A stretch of 64,000 nt of DNA from Alphaproteobacteria bacterium (GCA_019247845.1 JAFBAL010000038.1:122263-186262); one strand, 5' to 3'. Counted from the stretch's first letter, positions 27,606 through 35,942 are shown. Translations and numbers: made by a program. The notes: a model not told the origin generated them from the sequence alone.

Positions 27606-28012
27606 CCGAGCAGGAAGTGCCCGCGAAAGCCCGCCACGGGTTTCGCGGCATCGTCCTGCCACATCTCCGCGCGGGCGCTGATCACGCGGCGCCCGACGCG
27701 CACCAGCTCGGCGCGCGCATGGCTGAGCATGGGCTTGCCCGCGCGCAGATAGTCGATGGTGATGTCGACGGGCTTGGGCATCTTCTGCGCGCCCGTCTCG
27801 AACAGAACCTGCACCAGCGCCGCCGTCTCGAGCAGCGAGCCCGTCACCCCGCCATGCAGCGCCGGAAGGATGGGATTGCCGATCAGCTTGTCGTCGAAAG
27901 GCAGGTCGAGCACGACCGCGCCGCTTTCGATGCGCGCGCGCATTCCGAGGAACACGCAATAGGGGACGCGCGCGAGAAGGGCGTCGACGTCCGGGGCAGC
28001 CTTGGCCGTCAT
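27602..28012 (-). CDS. PaaI-family hotdog thioesterase, gene 2 of pair
   Basis: This 136-residue single hotdog domain has LPALHGGVTGSLLETAALVQVL, in which HGG and the downstream acidic residue form the PaaI-type active site, and KPVDITIDYLRAGKP as the central strand. Such enzymes hydrolyse acyl- or aryl-CoA; the substrate is not predictable. The ATG at 28012 overlaps the stop of the upstream homologous gene (ATGA). The two may act as a heterodimer or on related CoA esters. Confidence 0.82.
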   Translation of the reverse strand: MTAKAAPDVDALLARVPYCVFLGMRARIESGAVVLDLPFDDKLIGNPILPALHGGVTGSLLETAALVQVLFETGAQKMPKPVDITIDYLRAGKPMLSHARAELVRVGRRVISARAEMWQDDAAKPVAGFRGHFLLG

Positions 28013-28446
28013 GCCGTGAGCCCGGTGATCATGAAGGTGCCGGTGGCGATGGCGACCGGGTCTTCGCGCGACGCCTGGAACGCGACGGCGCGCGCAAACG
28101 CGACCTCGCGCGTGATCTTCAGGCATTCGGATTCGATGTGGATGTCGCTATCGGGCGCGGCGGGTTTCATATAGTCGATGCGCAGGTCGAGCGTCGCCAT
28201 GGCCGCGGGCTTGTTCAGCGCCGAGCCGATGGCCATGCCGCAGGCCTGGTCGAGCATCGCGGTCAGCACGCCGCCATGGATCACGCGCGTCTGCGGATCG
28301 CCGACCAGATGCGGCGCGAAGGGCAGGCGCATGCGGCCCTTGCCGTTCTCGAAAGCCACGATCTCGCCGCCCAGCGCGCGCAGGAACGCAGTCTGACCCA
28401 TGCCGCGGCGCATCGCCTCGCGCCAGAAATCCTGTGCTTCGCTCAT
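28009..28446 (-). CDS. PaaI-family hotdog thioesterase, gene 1 of pair
   Basis: The 145-residue product starts MSEAQDFWREAMRRGMGQTAF and has VIHGGVLTAMLDQACGMAIG with HGG and the Asp/Gln of the active site, then TLDLRIDYMKPA. It shares the fold and motif order with the following gene, from which it has diverged well. The start at 28446 is chosen because upstream codons are low-complexity. The two genes are translationally coupled by a 4-base overlap. Confidence 0.82.
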   Translation of the reverse strand: MSEAQDFWREAMRRGMGQTAFLRALGGEIVAFENGKGRMRLPFAPHLVGDPQTRVIHGGVLTAMLDQACGMAIGSALNKPAAMATLDLRIDYMKPAAPDSDIHIESECLKITREVAFARAVAFQASREDPVAIATGTFMITGLTA

Positions 28447-28504
28447 GCCGCGGTGATAGCGTCGCGGACGGATGAAGGGAAGGCTGCGATCGGGGGCGCG
28501 CCGC

Positions 28505-29065
28505 ATGAGAACGCTGGTCGTCACGCTGTGTCTTTGCCTTTGCACCGCCGCTGCCGCTGCCGCCGCGGAAGAGGAGGGCACGCTGGTCATGGCCATCGGA
28601 ACCACCGGCGCGCAGATCACCAGCGCCCAGCTGCTCTACAAGCGTTCCGGAGCGAGCATCCCCATTCTGCTGCCCTATCTCGGCTACTCGACCGAGGGGC
28701 TTTTCGGGGACCGGCCGGAATTCTCCGACGGAGAGTCGGGTGTGGTGAGGATCAAGAAATTCCCGCCTGGCACTTACGAATTCTACTTCCTCAATTTCGG
28801 CAACCACCTCCACACCTGGAGCGCCGACCGGCATTTCTCCCTTCCTTTCACCATCGAGGCCGGGAAGACGACCTATCTGGGCGATTTCGCGGCGGTTCCG
28901 CTGGTGGCGGACGACGAGGCGGTCGGCGCCTATTTCCTGGTCACCGACAAGCACGAGCGCGACATCGCGATCGCCCGGCGGAAGGACCCGGCGCTACCGC
29001 CGGTCACCGTCGCCATCCCGGACGTCGACAGCGTCCATGCGGTTTTCTTCCGGTCCAAGGAATAG
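28505..29065 (+). CDS. Exported protein of unknown function
   Basis: The 186-residue product starts MRTLVVTLCLCLCTAAAAAAAEE, a signal peptide; an ATG 33 bases earlier would add 11 basic residues. The mature part looks like a beta-sandwich (EGTLVMAIGTTGAQI, FPPGTYEFYFLNFGN, FTIEAGKTTYLGDF), the pattern of carboxypeptidase-regulatory or DUF2846-like lipoprotein domains. The cysteines in the signal do not form a lipobox. It stands alone between the thioesterases and the TetR gene. Confidence 0.6.
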   Translation: MRTLVVTLCLCLCTAAAAAAAEEEGTLVMAIGTTGAQITSAQLLYKRSGASIPILLPYLGYSTEGLFGDRPEFSDGESGVVRIKKFPPGTYEFYFLNFGNHLHTWSADRHFSLPFTIEAGKTTYLGDFAAVPLVADDEAVGAYFLVTDKHERDIAIARRKDPALPPVTVAIPDVDSVHAVFFRSKE

Positions 29066-29123
29066 CGGCAAAGTTGACGATCCGTCATGGATCAGTAGAG
29101 TGCCGGTCCCTTTGGAGGACCGC

Positions 29124-29804
29124 ATGGATACCGCCTTCGCCAAGTCCGTCGCCGCGCCGGCCCCGTCCGGCAAGCGCGAACGGACCAAGGCCCAGAACCG
29201 CCAGATGATCCTGGACGCGGCGCGCGGCGTCTTCGCCGAGCTCGGCTACGGCGCGGCGACCGTGCGCGACATCATCCGCGCCACGCCGCTGGCCTCGGGC
29301 ACGTTCTACAACTACTTCCGCTCCAAGGAGGAGATCTACCAGGCGATCCGCGACGAGGTCGCGCTCGCCATCCGCCCGCGCCTGCGCGACGAGCGCCGCC
29401 AGGCCAAGACGGTCGAGGAGTTCATCTCGGGCACCTTCCGCACCTTCTTCGAGTTCGTGGCCAGCGACCGCATCGACTTCCGCACCATCCGCCACAGCGC
29501 CGACACCACGCGCGTGCGCGTCGACACGCCTGAGGTCATCGCGGGCTTCGACGAGCTGCGCGAGGACATCGAGACCGCGATCGCCAGCGGCCTGTTCCCG
29601 CCCGTCGACGCCGACTTCCTGATGGCGGCCATCGCCGGCGTCGCCTTCGAGGTCAGCGAGCGCATGATGCGGCGCGAAACGCCCGATCCGGCGCAGGCCG
29701 CGATCTTCGCGACCGCTCTGTTCCTGGGCGGCGTGCGCTCGCTGCCGGGCGTGAATGTGGGCATCGTGGCGGACGTCGCCGGGGCCGAGAGCGGCACGGC
29801 ATGA
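29124..29804 (+). CDS. TetR/AcrR-family transcriptional regulator
   Basis: This 226-residue regulator has the TetR helix-turn-helix: NRQMILDAARGVFAELGYGAATVRDII, then TPLASGTFYNYFRSKEEIY (about 24-75, quoted in two parts). The C-terminal ligand domain is helical and unassigned. TTGGAGGACCGC precedes the ATG at 29124. Its stop overlaps the start of the oxidoreductase gene (ATGA), so it probably autoregulates both. Confidence 0.88.
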   Translation: MDTAFAKSVAAPAPSGKRERTKAQNRQMILDAARGVFAELGYGAATVRDIIRATPLASGTFYNYFRSKEEIYQAIRDEVALAIRPRLRDERRQAKTVEEFISGTFRTFFEFVASDRIDFRTIRHSADTTRVRVDTPEVIAGFDELREDIETAIASGLFPPVDADFLMAAIAGVAFEVSERMMRRETPDPAQAAIFATALFLGGVRSLPGVNVGIVADVAGAESGTA

Positions 29805-30769
29805 AGGCTCTCGTTTGCCGCGCGCTCAGCGACGACATCGGCAGCCTGAAGATCGAAGACGTCGCGCTGCCGCCGCCGGCGCCCGGTCAGGCGCGCGTGC
29901 GGCTGCGCGCGGCCGCTGTGAACTTCCCCGATATCCTGACCGTGCAAGGCAAGTACCAGCACAAGCCCGTGCTTCCTTACGTGCCCGGCACCGAAGGCGC
30001 GGGCGACGTCGTGGCGGTGGGCGAGGGCGTGACCAGGGTCGCGGTCGGCGACCCCGTGATCGTAGGCGGGCTCGGCTGCTTCGCGGAAGAGACGCAGGTC
30101 GGCGCCGCGCGGCTGCGTCCCATCCCGCGCGGCGTGGACTATGCCGTCGCCGCCGGCTTCACGGCCGCCTATCTCACCGCCTATGTCGGACTGGTGCGCC
30201 GCGCGCGCATCGAGCCGGGCGAGTGGCTGCTGGTGCATGGCGCCGCGGGCGGCGTCGGCCTCGCCGCGGTCGATCTCGGCAAGGCGCTCGGCGCGCGCGT
30301 GATCGCGGCGGCCTCGACGGACGAGAAGCGCGAGTTCCTCGCCCGCTTCGGCGCCGATCACGTGCTGCCGTCCACCGGCTTCGGCGACGAGGTCAAGCGC
30401 CTCACCGGCGGCGACGGCGCCAACGTCGTCTACGATCCCGTCGGCGGCGACGTTTTCGACGAATCGACGCGCTGCATCGCCTTCGACGGCCGGCTTCTGG
30501 TCGTGGGCTTCACCAGCGGCCGCATTCCCACGGTCTCGGTCAACATCCCATTGATCAAAGGCTTCTCGGTGATGGGCATGCGCGCCGGCGAATACGGCCG
30601 CAAGTTCCCGCAGCGCGGCGCCGAGAACCTCTCAGGCCTCGACGCGATGCTGGCGGAGGGAAAGCTGCACCCGCATGTCGGCGCGCGCTTCCCGCTCGCG
30701 CGCGCGGTGGACGCCATGCGCCTGCTCGAGCAGCGCAAGGCGGTGGGCAAGGTGGTGGTGGAGATTTAG
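29801..30769 (+). CDS. NADPH:quinone oxidoreductase-like MDR protein
   Basis: The 322-residue medium-chain reductase lacks the catalytic zinc ligands. It has the quinone-oxidoreductase N-terminus (MKALVCRALSDD), VPGTEGAGDVVAVGEGV and the NADPH-binding AAGGVGLAAVDLGKALGARV (quoted within 20). Relatives reduce quinones or enoyl compounds, some enoyl-CoA. It is translationally coupled to the TetR regulator. Its stop overlaps the HigB remnant on the other strand. Confidence 0.85.
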   Translation: MKALVCRALSDDIGSLKIEDVALPPPAPGQARVRLRAAAVNFPDILTVQGKYQHKPVLPYVPGTEGAGDVVAVGEGVTRVAVGDPVIVGGLGCFAEETQVGAARLRPIPRGVDYAVAAGFTAAYLTAYVGLVRRARIEPGEWLLVHGAAGGVGLAAVDLGKALGARVIAAASTDEKREFLARFGADHVLPSTGFGDEVKRLTGGDGANVVYDPVGGDVFDESTRCIAFDGRLLVVGFTSGRIPTVSVNIPLIKGFSVMGMRAGEYGRKFPQRGAENLSGLDAMLAEGKLHPHVGARFPLARAVDAMRLLEQRKAVGKVVVEI

Positions 30770-30921
30770 GCGGCGCCGGCGCGCCCCAGCGGCGCGATCA
30801 GAAGGTCGGCCGGGAAGTGGAAGCGTTCCGCGTCCACTTCGTCATACTCCGCGTGCGTTCCGAAGAAGCGGATCGTCAAAACGCCCGCTTGATACCGCAC
30901 CAACGCGGTCAGTCTGTGGTT
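30766..30921 (-). pseudogene. Remnant of a HigB-type mRNA interferase toxin
   Basis: Read on the minus strand, 51 codons give NHRLTALVRYQAGVLTIRFF, followed by GTHAEYDEVDAERF and a short tail before TAA. IRF-GTHAEYD is the C-terminal hallmark of HigB/RelE-type toxins. Directly upstream the frame meets TAA (30922-30924). Adding one A to the AAAAC run there would give GKNHRL, the sequence expected in HigB, so a 1-base deletion is likely. The N-terminal half is absent, cut off by leuD 50 bases away, and no HigA antitoxin is present. Confidence 0.55.
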
Positions 30922-30973
30922 TTACCGCGGCGCGCCGACGACAGATCTCCCGGGCAGCTACAAGGGCCCAAGC

Positions 30974-31561
30974 TCACAGCCAAGGCGTCTGCGCCTTGCG
31001 TCGCGCCTCGAAGGCGCCGATCTCGCTCTCGTGGCCGAGCGTCAGCGCGATGTCGTCGAGGCCTTCGAGCAGCGCGCGCCTGGCGTGCGCGTCGATCTCG
31101 AAGCGGATGCGCTCGCCGTCGGGGCGCAGGATCTCCTGCGCGACGAGGTCGACGGTCAGCCGCGCATCGGCGCCGCGCCGCGCATCGTCCATCAGCCTGT
31201 CGACCTCGGGCTGCGGCAGGGCGACGGCGAGCAGCCCGTTCTTGACGCAGTTGCCCGAGAATATCTCCGCGAAGGACGGCGCGACGACGCAGCGGATGCC
31301 GGCATCCATCAGCGCCCATACCGCGTGCTCGCGGCTCGATCCGCAGCCGAAATTGGCGCCGGTGACGAGGATGCTCGCGCCCTGCCAGGCCGGGCGGTCG
31401 AGCACGAAGTCACCCTCGCGACGCAGATCGTGGAACAAGGCGCGGGCGAGGCCGGCGCGCCCCGTGACTTTGAGGAACTGCTTCGGCACGATCGCATCGG
31501 TATCGACATTGCTGCGGTCGAGAGGCGCGGCAATCCCGCAAAGCGTCGTGAACGGTTCCAT
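30974..31561 (-). CDS. leuD: 3-isopropylmalate dehydratase small subunit
   Basis: LeuD is the swivel-domain subunit of isopropylmalate isomerase in leucine synthesis and works with the 4Fe-4S large subunit LeuC. The 195 residues start MEPFTTLCGIAAPLDRSNVDTDAI and contain GANFGCGSSREHAVWAL, the substrate-specificity loop of the family. leuC and leuB are not beside it. It is divergent from the ferritin-like gene with 57 bases between starts. Confidence 0.93.
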   Translation of the reverse strand: MEPFTTLCGIAAPLDRSNVDTDAIVPKQFLKVTGRAGLARALFHDLRREGDFVLDRPAWQGASILVTGANFGCGSSREHAVWALMDAGIRCVVAPSFAEIFSGNCVKNGLLAVALPQPEVDRLMDDARRGADARLTVDLVAQEILRPDGERIRFEIDAHARRALLEGLDDIALTLGHESEIGAFEARRKAQTPWL

Positions 31562-31618
31562 TGGCGCAAGCTAGCATGATAGCCTCGCGGCGTCGAAACA
31601 CCCGTCCAAGGAACGTCC

Positions 31619-31939
31619 ATGTCGAGCGAAGTCCTGCATGTCCCGCGCGAGCGCCTGTCGAAGTCGACGCTGCATCTGCACTACGCGATCACCTCGCTCA
31701 TGGAGGAGCTCGAGGCCGTCGACTGGTACCGCCAGCGCGCCGACGACACCGACGACGCCGAGCTCAAGGCGATCCTGCTGCACAACGCCAACGAGGAGAT
31801 CGAGCACGCCGCCATGGTGCTCGAATGGATCCGCCGCCGCGAGCCGCGCTTCGACAAGGAGCTGAAGGAATATCTCTTCACCACCGCGCCCATCACCCAT
31901 ATCGAGGAGATGGAGGAGAAGAAGGACAAGGGTGCGTAA
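31619..31939 (+). CDS. Encapsulated-ferritin-like protein (EncFtn family)
   Basis: This 106-residue helical protein matches the encapsulated ferritins first described in Rhodospirillum rubrum. MEELEAVDWYRQRADDT (28-44) and NEEIEHAAMVLEWIRRREP (58-76) supply the ferroxidase ligands (E29-E32 region, E60 and H63). Such two-helix subunits form a ring of dimers, oxidise Fe(II), and in known cases are packed in an encapsulin nanocompartment. The C-terminus is EEMEEKKDKGA without the usual hydrophobic targeting tail, and no encapsulin shell gene is adjacent. AAGGAACGTCC precedes the ATG. Confidence 0.85.
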   Translation: MSSEVLHVPRERLSKSTLHLHYAITSLMEELEAVDWYRQRADDTDDAELKAILLHNANEEIEHAAMVLEWIRRREPRFDKELKEYLFTTAPITHIEEMEEKKDKGA

Positions 31940-31948
31940 CGCGGCGCC

Positions 31949-32881
31949 TCATGCCGGCGCTTCGTCGATCGGGCAGGTGTCGTGGAAGCGGCCGAGGTCG
32001 ACCACCCGCTGGCCCTTGGGCGTGAGCGACAGCACGTCGACGAAGCGGTGGCCCTGCACGATGTCGTTCGGCCCGTAGGAATAGCGCGCATAGATCGTCT
32101 CGGCCATGGTGGCGTCGGCGCCGGACAGCAGCGCCACCACCTCCATCTGCCGGTCGACCATCTGCTCCCTGGTCAAGCCGTTGAGCGGGCTGGACTCGTC
32201 GATCACGTGCATGATCGTCCACGAGAGCGCGAACAGCGAGGTGCGCGCGCGCACCAGCTTGAGCTCCTCGAAGCGGCGGAAGACGAGCCCCTCGCGCGTC
32301 TCGTGCTGGCGCGCCAGCGTGACGCTGATCGCGGCGTCCAGCACCTGGTTGCCGCGCTGGTTGGCGGCGCGGAACATCAAGGTCGGCACGCCGTCGAACG
32401 GCGCGATCACCGCGACCCTCGAGAACACGACGCGCGCGAAGGGCCTGGAGAAGCGCGCGAAGATGATGCCGGTGAACAGCGCGATCATCAGGATGCCGAC
32501 GAAGGCCTCGACGATGACGACGGTGTTGACGTAGGTCGACTTGGGCACCATCACGCTGTAGTTGATCGAGCCGATGGTCTGGGCGCTGAACACGAAGCCG
32601 TCCCAGAAGCTGCCCGGCCGCGCATGTTCGATGCCCCCGGGATCGGCGACATAGAGAAGCGCGAAGACGAGATTGGTCGCGGCGAAGACCGCGGCGAGCC
32701 CTAGGAAGAACGCCCACCACGGCAGGCGCAGCACGAAGTGGTAGAAGTCGGTGTAACGCGACAGGTCCTGGCCCTTGACGACGGCGAGCCTCTCGCGATG
32801 CGGCAGCGGGCCGGGTCGATAGATCGGCGAGCGCGGCGGGGTTGGAGGCCTGGGCGTCTCGCTTTTCGCAGGCTCGCTCAT
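31949..32881 (-). CDS. KirBac-type inward-rectifier potassium channel homologue, atypical filter
   Basis: The 310-residue protein has the Kir layout: slide helix (about 40-52), outer helix (54-78), pore helix, inner helix (118-142) and a cytoplasmic immunoglobulin-like IRK domain (FDGVPTLMFRAANQRGNQ, FALSWTIMHVIDESSPL, HRFVDVLSL). The selectivity filter is abnormal: where Kir channels have T-[VI]-G-Y-G the pore reads SAQTIGSINYSVMVP, so S105-I-N-Y-S109 replaces it. Potassium selectivity is therefore doubtful. The start MSEPAKSETP overlaps the stop of the upstream DUF2442 gene by four bases. Confidence 0.85.
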   Translation of the reverse strand: MSEPAKSETPRPPTPPRSPIYRPGPLPHRERLAVVKGQDLSRYTDFYHFVLRLPWWAFFLGLAAVFAATNLVFALLYVADPGGIEHARPGSFWDGFVFSAQTIGSINYSVMVPKSTYVNTVVIVEAFVGILMIALFTGIIFARFSRPFARVVFSRVAVIAPFDGVPTLMFRAANQRGNQVLDAAISVTLARQHETREGLVFRRFEELKLVRARTSLFALSWTIMHVIDESSPLNGLTREQMVDRQMEVVALLSGADATMAETIYARYSYGPNDIVQGHRFVDVLSLTPKGQRVVDLGRFHDTCPIDEAPA

Positions 32882-33120
32882 GCGGCGGACGCGCCCTTCA
32901 GCAAGCCGTCGATGCTGAGATCTTCGTCGATCAGCGGCCAGTGGATGCCGTGCCCGGCCGCCGCAGGTTCCCAAGCGGCACGGGCTTCCATGGGCGCGGC
33001 CTTGAGGCGCGGAAACCAATCGAGCGGCGCACCGATCTTGCGGCCGTCGCGCAGCAGGACAGTCAGCGCCGAGATGCGGACGTCTGCGACGCGATCCAAA
33101 CAGTTCTGCACGCCAGTCAT
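32878..33120 (-). CDS. DUF2442-domain protein
   Basis: This 80-residue protein shows the DUF2442 pattern ALTVLLRDGRKIGAPLDWFPRL, HGIHWPLIDEDLSIDGLL (in parts). DUF2442 is usually encoded beside DUF4160 and the pair is suspected to be a toxin-antitoxin or defence-associated module. No DUF4160 gene is next to it here. Instead it overlaps the Kir channel start (ATGA). The start at 33120 gives the family's usual length. Confidence 0.75.
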   Translation of the reverse strand: MTGVQNCLDRVADVRISALTVLLRDGRKIGAPLDWFPRLKAAPMEARAAWEPAAAGHGIHWPLIDEDLSIDGLLKGASAA

Positions 33121-33157
33121 CGCTCCCCCATATGATGGCACTATACCATAGCCGCGG

Positions 33158-33514
33158 CTATTTCTCGCGCTTCGCCGCGAGCAGATACGCCCTCCATTTC
33201 GTCTCCCGTTCCCGTCCCAGCTCCAGCAGATACTCCCAGCTGTACAGCCCCGTGTCGTGCCCGTCGTCGAAGCGGATGCGCACGGCGTAGTTGCCGACCG
33301 GCTCGAGCGCTTCGATGCCGACGTTCTCCTTGCCCGTGACGATCTGCTTCTGGCCCGGGCCGTGGCCCTGGACCTCGGCGCTGGGCGATTCCACGCGCAG
33401 GTATTCTGCCCGCAGCGCATGGCGCTCGCCGTTGTCGAACGTGACCGTCAGCGTGCGCTTGGCGGCATCGACGCGCAGCTCGGTCGGCCAGGGGCGGGGC
33501 GCGGCTTCGGTCAT
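33158..33514 (-). CDS. DUF971-domain protein (GBBH-like N-terminal domain)
   Basis: The 118 residues match the small DUF971/gamma-butyrobetaine-hydroxylase N-terminal domain: AKRTLTVTFDNGERHALRAEYLR near the start (in parts), NYAVRIRFDDGHDTGLYSWEYL in the middle. Proteins with this domain alone are linked to iron-sulfur assembly (ApbC fusions in some lineages). The expected metal-binding Cys/His are not evident. It lies just downstream of the Trm112-like gene with ten bases between. Confidence 0.8.
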   Translation of the reverse strand: MTEAAPRPWPTELRVDAAKRTLTVTFDNGERHALRAEYLRVESPSAEVQGHGPGQKQIVTGKENVGIEALEPVGNYAVRIRFDDGHDTGLYSWEYLLELGRERETKWRAYLLAAKREK

Positions 33515-33524
33515 CGCGCAGCGC

Positions 33525-33716
33525 TCATTTCACGTTGCGCTCGTCGTCGGAGAGCTCGCGCGCCTCGCCGGGCAGCATGATCGGGATGCCGTCGCGGATC
33601 GGATAGGCGAGGCCGGCGGCGCGGCTGATCAGCTCCTGCGCGCCGCGGTCATAGGTGAGCGTGCTTTTGCTCACCGGGCAGATCAGGATCTCGAGAAGCT
33701 TGGGATCGGGTTCCAT
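33525..33716 (-). CDS. Trm112-family small protein (YcaR/UPF0434-like)
   Basis: This 63-residue protein begins [23 protein letters not shown] and continues [22 protein letters not shown], the standard bacterial Trm112-like pattern. Only one Cys of the zinc pairs remains (ICPVSKS), as in many YcaR proteins. Eukaryotic Trm112 activates methyltransferases; the bacterial role is open. Its ATG overlaps the LON-domain stop by one base. Confidence 0.85.
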   Translation of the reverse strand: MEPDPKLLEILICPVSKSTLTYDRGAQELISRAAGLAYPIRDGIPIMLPGEARELSDDERNVK

Positions 33717-34369
33717 CAGTTCACCGAAGCCGGGCCGCCCGCCGACACGCTCGCCATCTCGAGCAGCGCGACCAGGATCGCCACGCGCTCGCTCCAGTCG
33801 CGCGCCTCGAGCAGAGCCTGCTTCTCCGCCGGCTCGAAGGGGCAGAGCATCGCCAGCGCATTGACCAGCGTCTCGGCCGGCGCGCTCAGCACGCTCTGCC
33901 AATCCGCCTTCAGGTCGCGGCGCGAGAGATAGGCCTTGAGCGCGCCGATCAGCCGCTCGCGCGGAAAGTCGGCGCCTTCGGGCGCGGCAAGGTCGCTCAC
34001 ATAGGGCGCGAAATCGGCGCGGACCTGGCGGAACGGCGTGCCGAGCTCGAGCTCCGCCTCCACGCGGAAGCGGCAGATGCCGGTCAGCGTGATGAGATAG
34101 CGCCCGTCCTCGGCCTCGCGATACGAGGTCAGCCGCCCGGCGCAGCCGACCTGCGCCAGCGCGGGCTTCAAGGTCTTCTCTTCCGGCTCGACGGGCTGGA
34201 TCATGCCGATCAGGCGCGTGCCGGCCATCGTGGCGTCGACCATCGTCAGATAGCGCGGCTCGAAGATGTTGAGCGGAAGCTGGCCGCGCGGCAGAAGCAG
34301 CACGCCCGAGAGCGGGAACACCGGAATCGATTCCGGCAAGGCGTCGAGGGTGTGATAGCGCCCGCTCAC
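33716..34369 (-). CDS. LON substrate-binding-domain protein
   Basis: The 217-residue product is a stand-alone Lon N-terminal (PUA-like) domain: [28 protein letters not shown] near the start (quoted in part), GMIQPVE, then [17 protein letters not shown]. No protease domain follows. The start is a GTG at 34369 overlapping the stop of the thioredoxin-like gene (GTGA). The Trm112-LON-CnoX order is common in alphaproteobacteria and suggests a protein quality-control role. Confidence 0.85.
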   Translation of the reverse strand: MSGRYHTLDALPESIPVFPLSGVLLLPRGQLPLNIFEPRYLTMVDATMAGTRLIGMIQPVEPEEKTLKPALAQVGCAGRLTSYREAEDGRYLITLTGICRFRVEAELELGTPFRQVRADFAPYVSDLAAPEGADFPRERLIGALKAYLSRRDLKADWQSVLSAPAETLVNALAMLCPFEPAEKQALLEARDWSERVAILVALLEMASVSAGGPASVN

Positions 34370-35307
34370 GAAAACAGGATCGACGAGAGCTTGCGGCGCG
34401 CGGCGAGCGTGCGCTCGTCGGCCGGCCCCATCGCCTCGAACAGGGTGACGAGATGCTTGCGCGCGGCCTCGTCGTTCCATTTGCGGTCGCGGCGCACGAG
34501 TTCCAGAAGCTCGTCGAGCGCGCCCTCGCGGTCGCCGCGCGCGTCGAGCGCCAGCGCCAGGTCGTAGCGCGCCTGGTGATCCTTGGGATCGGCTTCGAGC
34601 CGCGCGCGCAGCGGCGCCTCGTCGCCCGCGACCTTGGACGCGTTGTCGGCGAGCTGCAGCTCGGCCTCGACCGCGCGAATGGCCTCGTCGCCCGCGCCGT
34701 CGGGGCGCACGAGCTGAAGCGTGTTGCGCGCCCGCTCGATGTCGCCGCTCTTCAGATAGCAGCGCGCGAGCCCAGCGACCGCCTTGGGATGGCCGGGCTC
34801 GTCCTGCAGCACGTGGCCGAAGGCCTGCGCCGCCATCGCGATGTCGCCGGCCGCGAACGCCTCGTCGGCGGCGGCGAGCACTTCGGCCGCATGGTCGGCG
34901 CCGCCGTGGCCGCCCGTCATCTGATCGATGAAGGCGCGCAGCTGGCTTTCCGATATCGCGTTCATGAAGCCGTCGACGGGCTGGCCGTTCTGGAACGCGT
35001 AGACGGTCGGCACCGTCTGGATGCGAAGCTGCTGGGCGATCTCGTGCTCGACGTCGATATTGACCTTGACCAGGCGCACCGCGCCCTTGGCGCCGGTCAC
35101 GACCCGGTCCAGCAGCGGCTCGAACTCCTTGCAGTTCGCCGAGCGCGGCGACCAGAAATAGACCAGCACCGGAACTTCGCGGCTCGCCTGCAGGACGTCG
35201 GCGGTGAAAGTCTCGAGCGAGCCCGCCTTGATATGGGCGCCCGCGGCTTCGGCCGGCGCCGCGCCGGGCTTCTGAATGGGGCGTCCGCCCGGTCCGATCA
35301 ATGCCAT
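34366..35307 (-). CDS. Thioredoxin-TPR chaperedoxin, CnoX/YbbN-like
   Basis: This 313-residue protein has an N-terminal thioredoxin fold (about 28-135) and C-terminal TPR repeats (140-300). The active-site region is [13 protein letters not shown], so the usual C-x-x-C is S56-A-N-C59: the first Cys is lost, as in E. coli YbbN (SQHC). CnoX proteins hold unfolded clients and protect cysteines under hypochlorous stress, passing them to GroEL. The ATG at 35307 is chosen on family length. Confidence 0.87.
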   Translation of the reverse strand: MALIGPGGRPIQKPGAAPAEAAGAHIKAGSLETFTADVLQASREVPVLVYFWSPRSANCKEFEPLLDRVVTGAKGAVRLVKVNIDVEHEIAQQLRIQTVPTVYAFQNGQPVDGFMNAISESQLRAFIDQMTGGHGGADHAAEVLAAADEAFAAGDIAMAAQAFGHVLQDEPGHPKAVAGLARCYLKSGDIERARNTLQLVRPDGAGDEAIRAVEAELQLADNASKVAGDEAPLRARLEADPKDHQARYDLALALDARGDREGALDELLELVRRDRKWNDEAARKHLVTLFEAMGPADERTLAARRKLSSILFS

Positions 35308-35342
35308 GTGCCAAAAGCCATTTGTCGATTTCCGTTGTCTCA

Positions 35343-35942
35343 CTATAACGCGGCAAGGCGCTTCTTGAGGCCTGCCTCGACGGGCGGCCACTCCGCACCG
35401 AGAATAGAGAAATAGACCGAGTCGCGGAAATAGCCTTGGGCGCGGCCGGGACCGGGCGGCATCCACATATGGCCGCGCAAGATTCCTTCCTCTCTGGCGC
35501 CCAGCTTGAGCAGCGCCGCGCGCGAGCGGGCGTTCCTGGCGTCGGTCTTGAACTCGGCGCGGTTGTAGTGGGCGGCGAAGGCGTTTTCGAGCAGCAGAAG
35601 CTTGGCTTCGGGATTGACCGCGCCGCCGCGCACCGCCGCCGTGTACCAGGTGAAACCGATCTCGACGCGCGCATCGTCGGGCACGATGTTGAGATAGGAG
35701 CTCGAGCCCACGACCGCGCCGTCCGACAGCTGCCGCACCACGAAGGTCATCAGCCGCCCGGCTTCGTTCTCGGCAACCATCCAGGCGAGGCGCCTGGCGA
35801 AGTCGTCGACCGGTATGTAGGTCCAGGTCCCGGGGTCCTTCGCCGCCTCGACCAGGTCGGCGTGGTGGCGCCGCTCCAGCGGCTCGAGCGCGATGAAGCG
35901 GCCGGCGAGCGTGCGCGGGCCCAGCGACGTCACCGGCGTCAC
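35343..35942 (-). CDS. GNAT-family N-acetyltransferase
   Basis: This 199-residue acetyltransferase of the RimJ type shows TLAGRFIALEPLERRHHADLVEAA, VVGSSSYLNI, VEIGFTWYTAAVRGGAVNPEAK and FKTDARNARSRAALLKLGAREEG. The start is a GTG at 35942 overlapping the stop of the upstream prolyl-tRNA editing gene (GTGA). Close relatives often carry the annotation ribosomal-protein acetyltransferase, but the substrate is not known. Confidence 0.82.
   Translation of the reverse strand: MTPVTSLGPRTLAGRFIALEPLERRHHADLVEAAKDPGTWTYIPVDDFARRLAWMVAENEAGRLMTFVVRQLSDGAVVGSSSYLNIVPDDARVEIGFTWYTAAVRGGAVNPEAKLLLLENAFAAHYNRAEFKTDARNARSRAALLKLGAREEGILRGHMWMPPGPGRAQGYFRDSVYFSILGAEWPPVEAGLKKRLAAL

Noticed and set aside
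31619..33716. Encapsulin shell gene next to the ferritin-like gene
   Set aside because: The neighbouring genes are a Kir channel, DUF2442, DUF971 and Trm112-like proteins; none resembles the HK97-fold shell.
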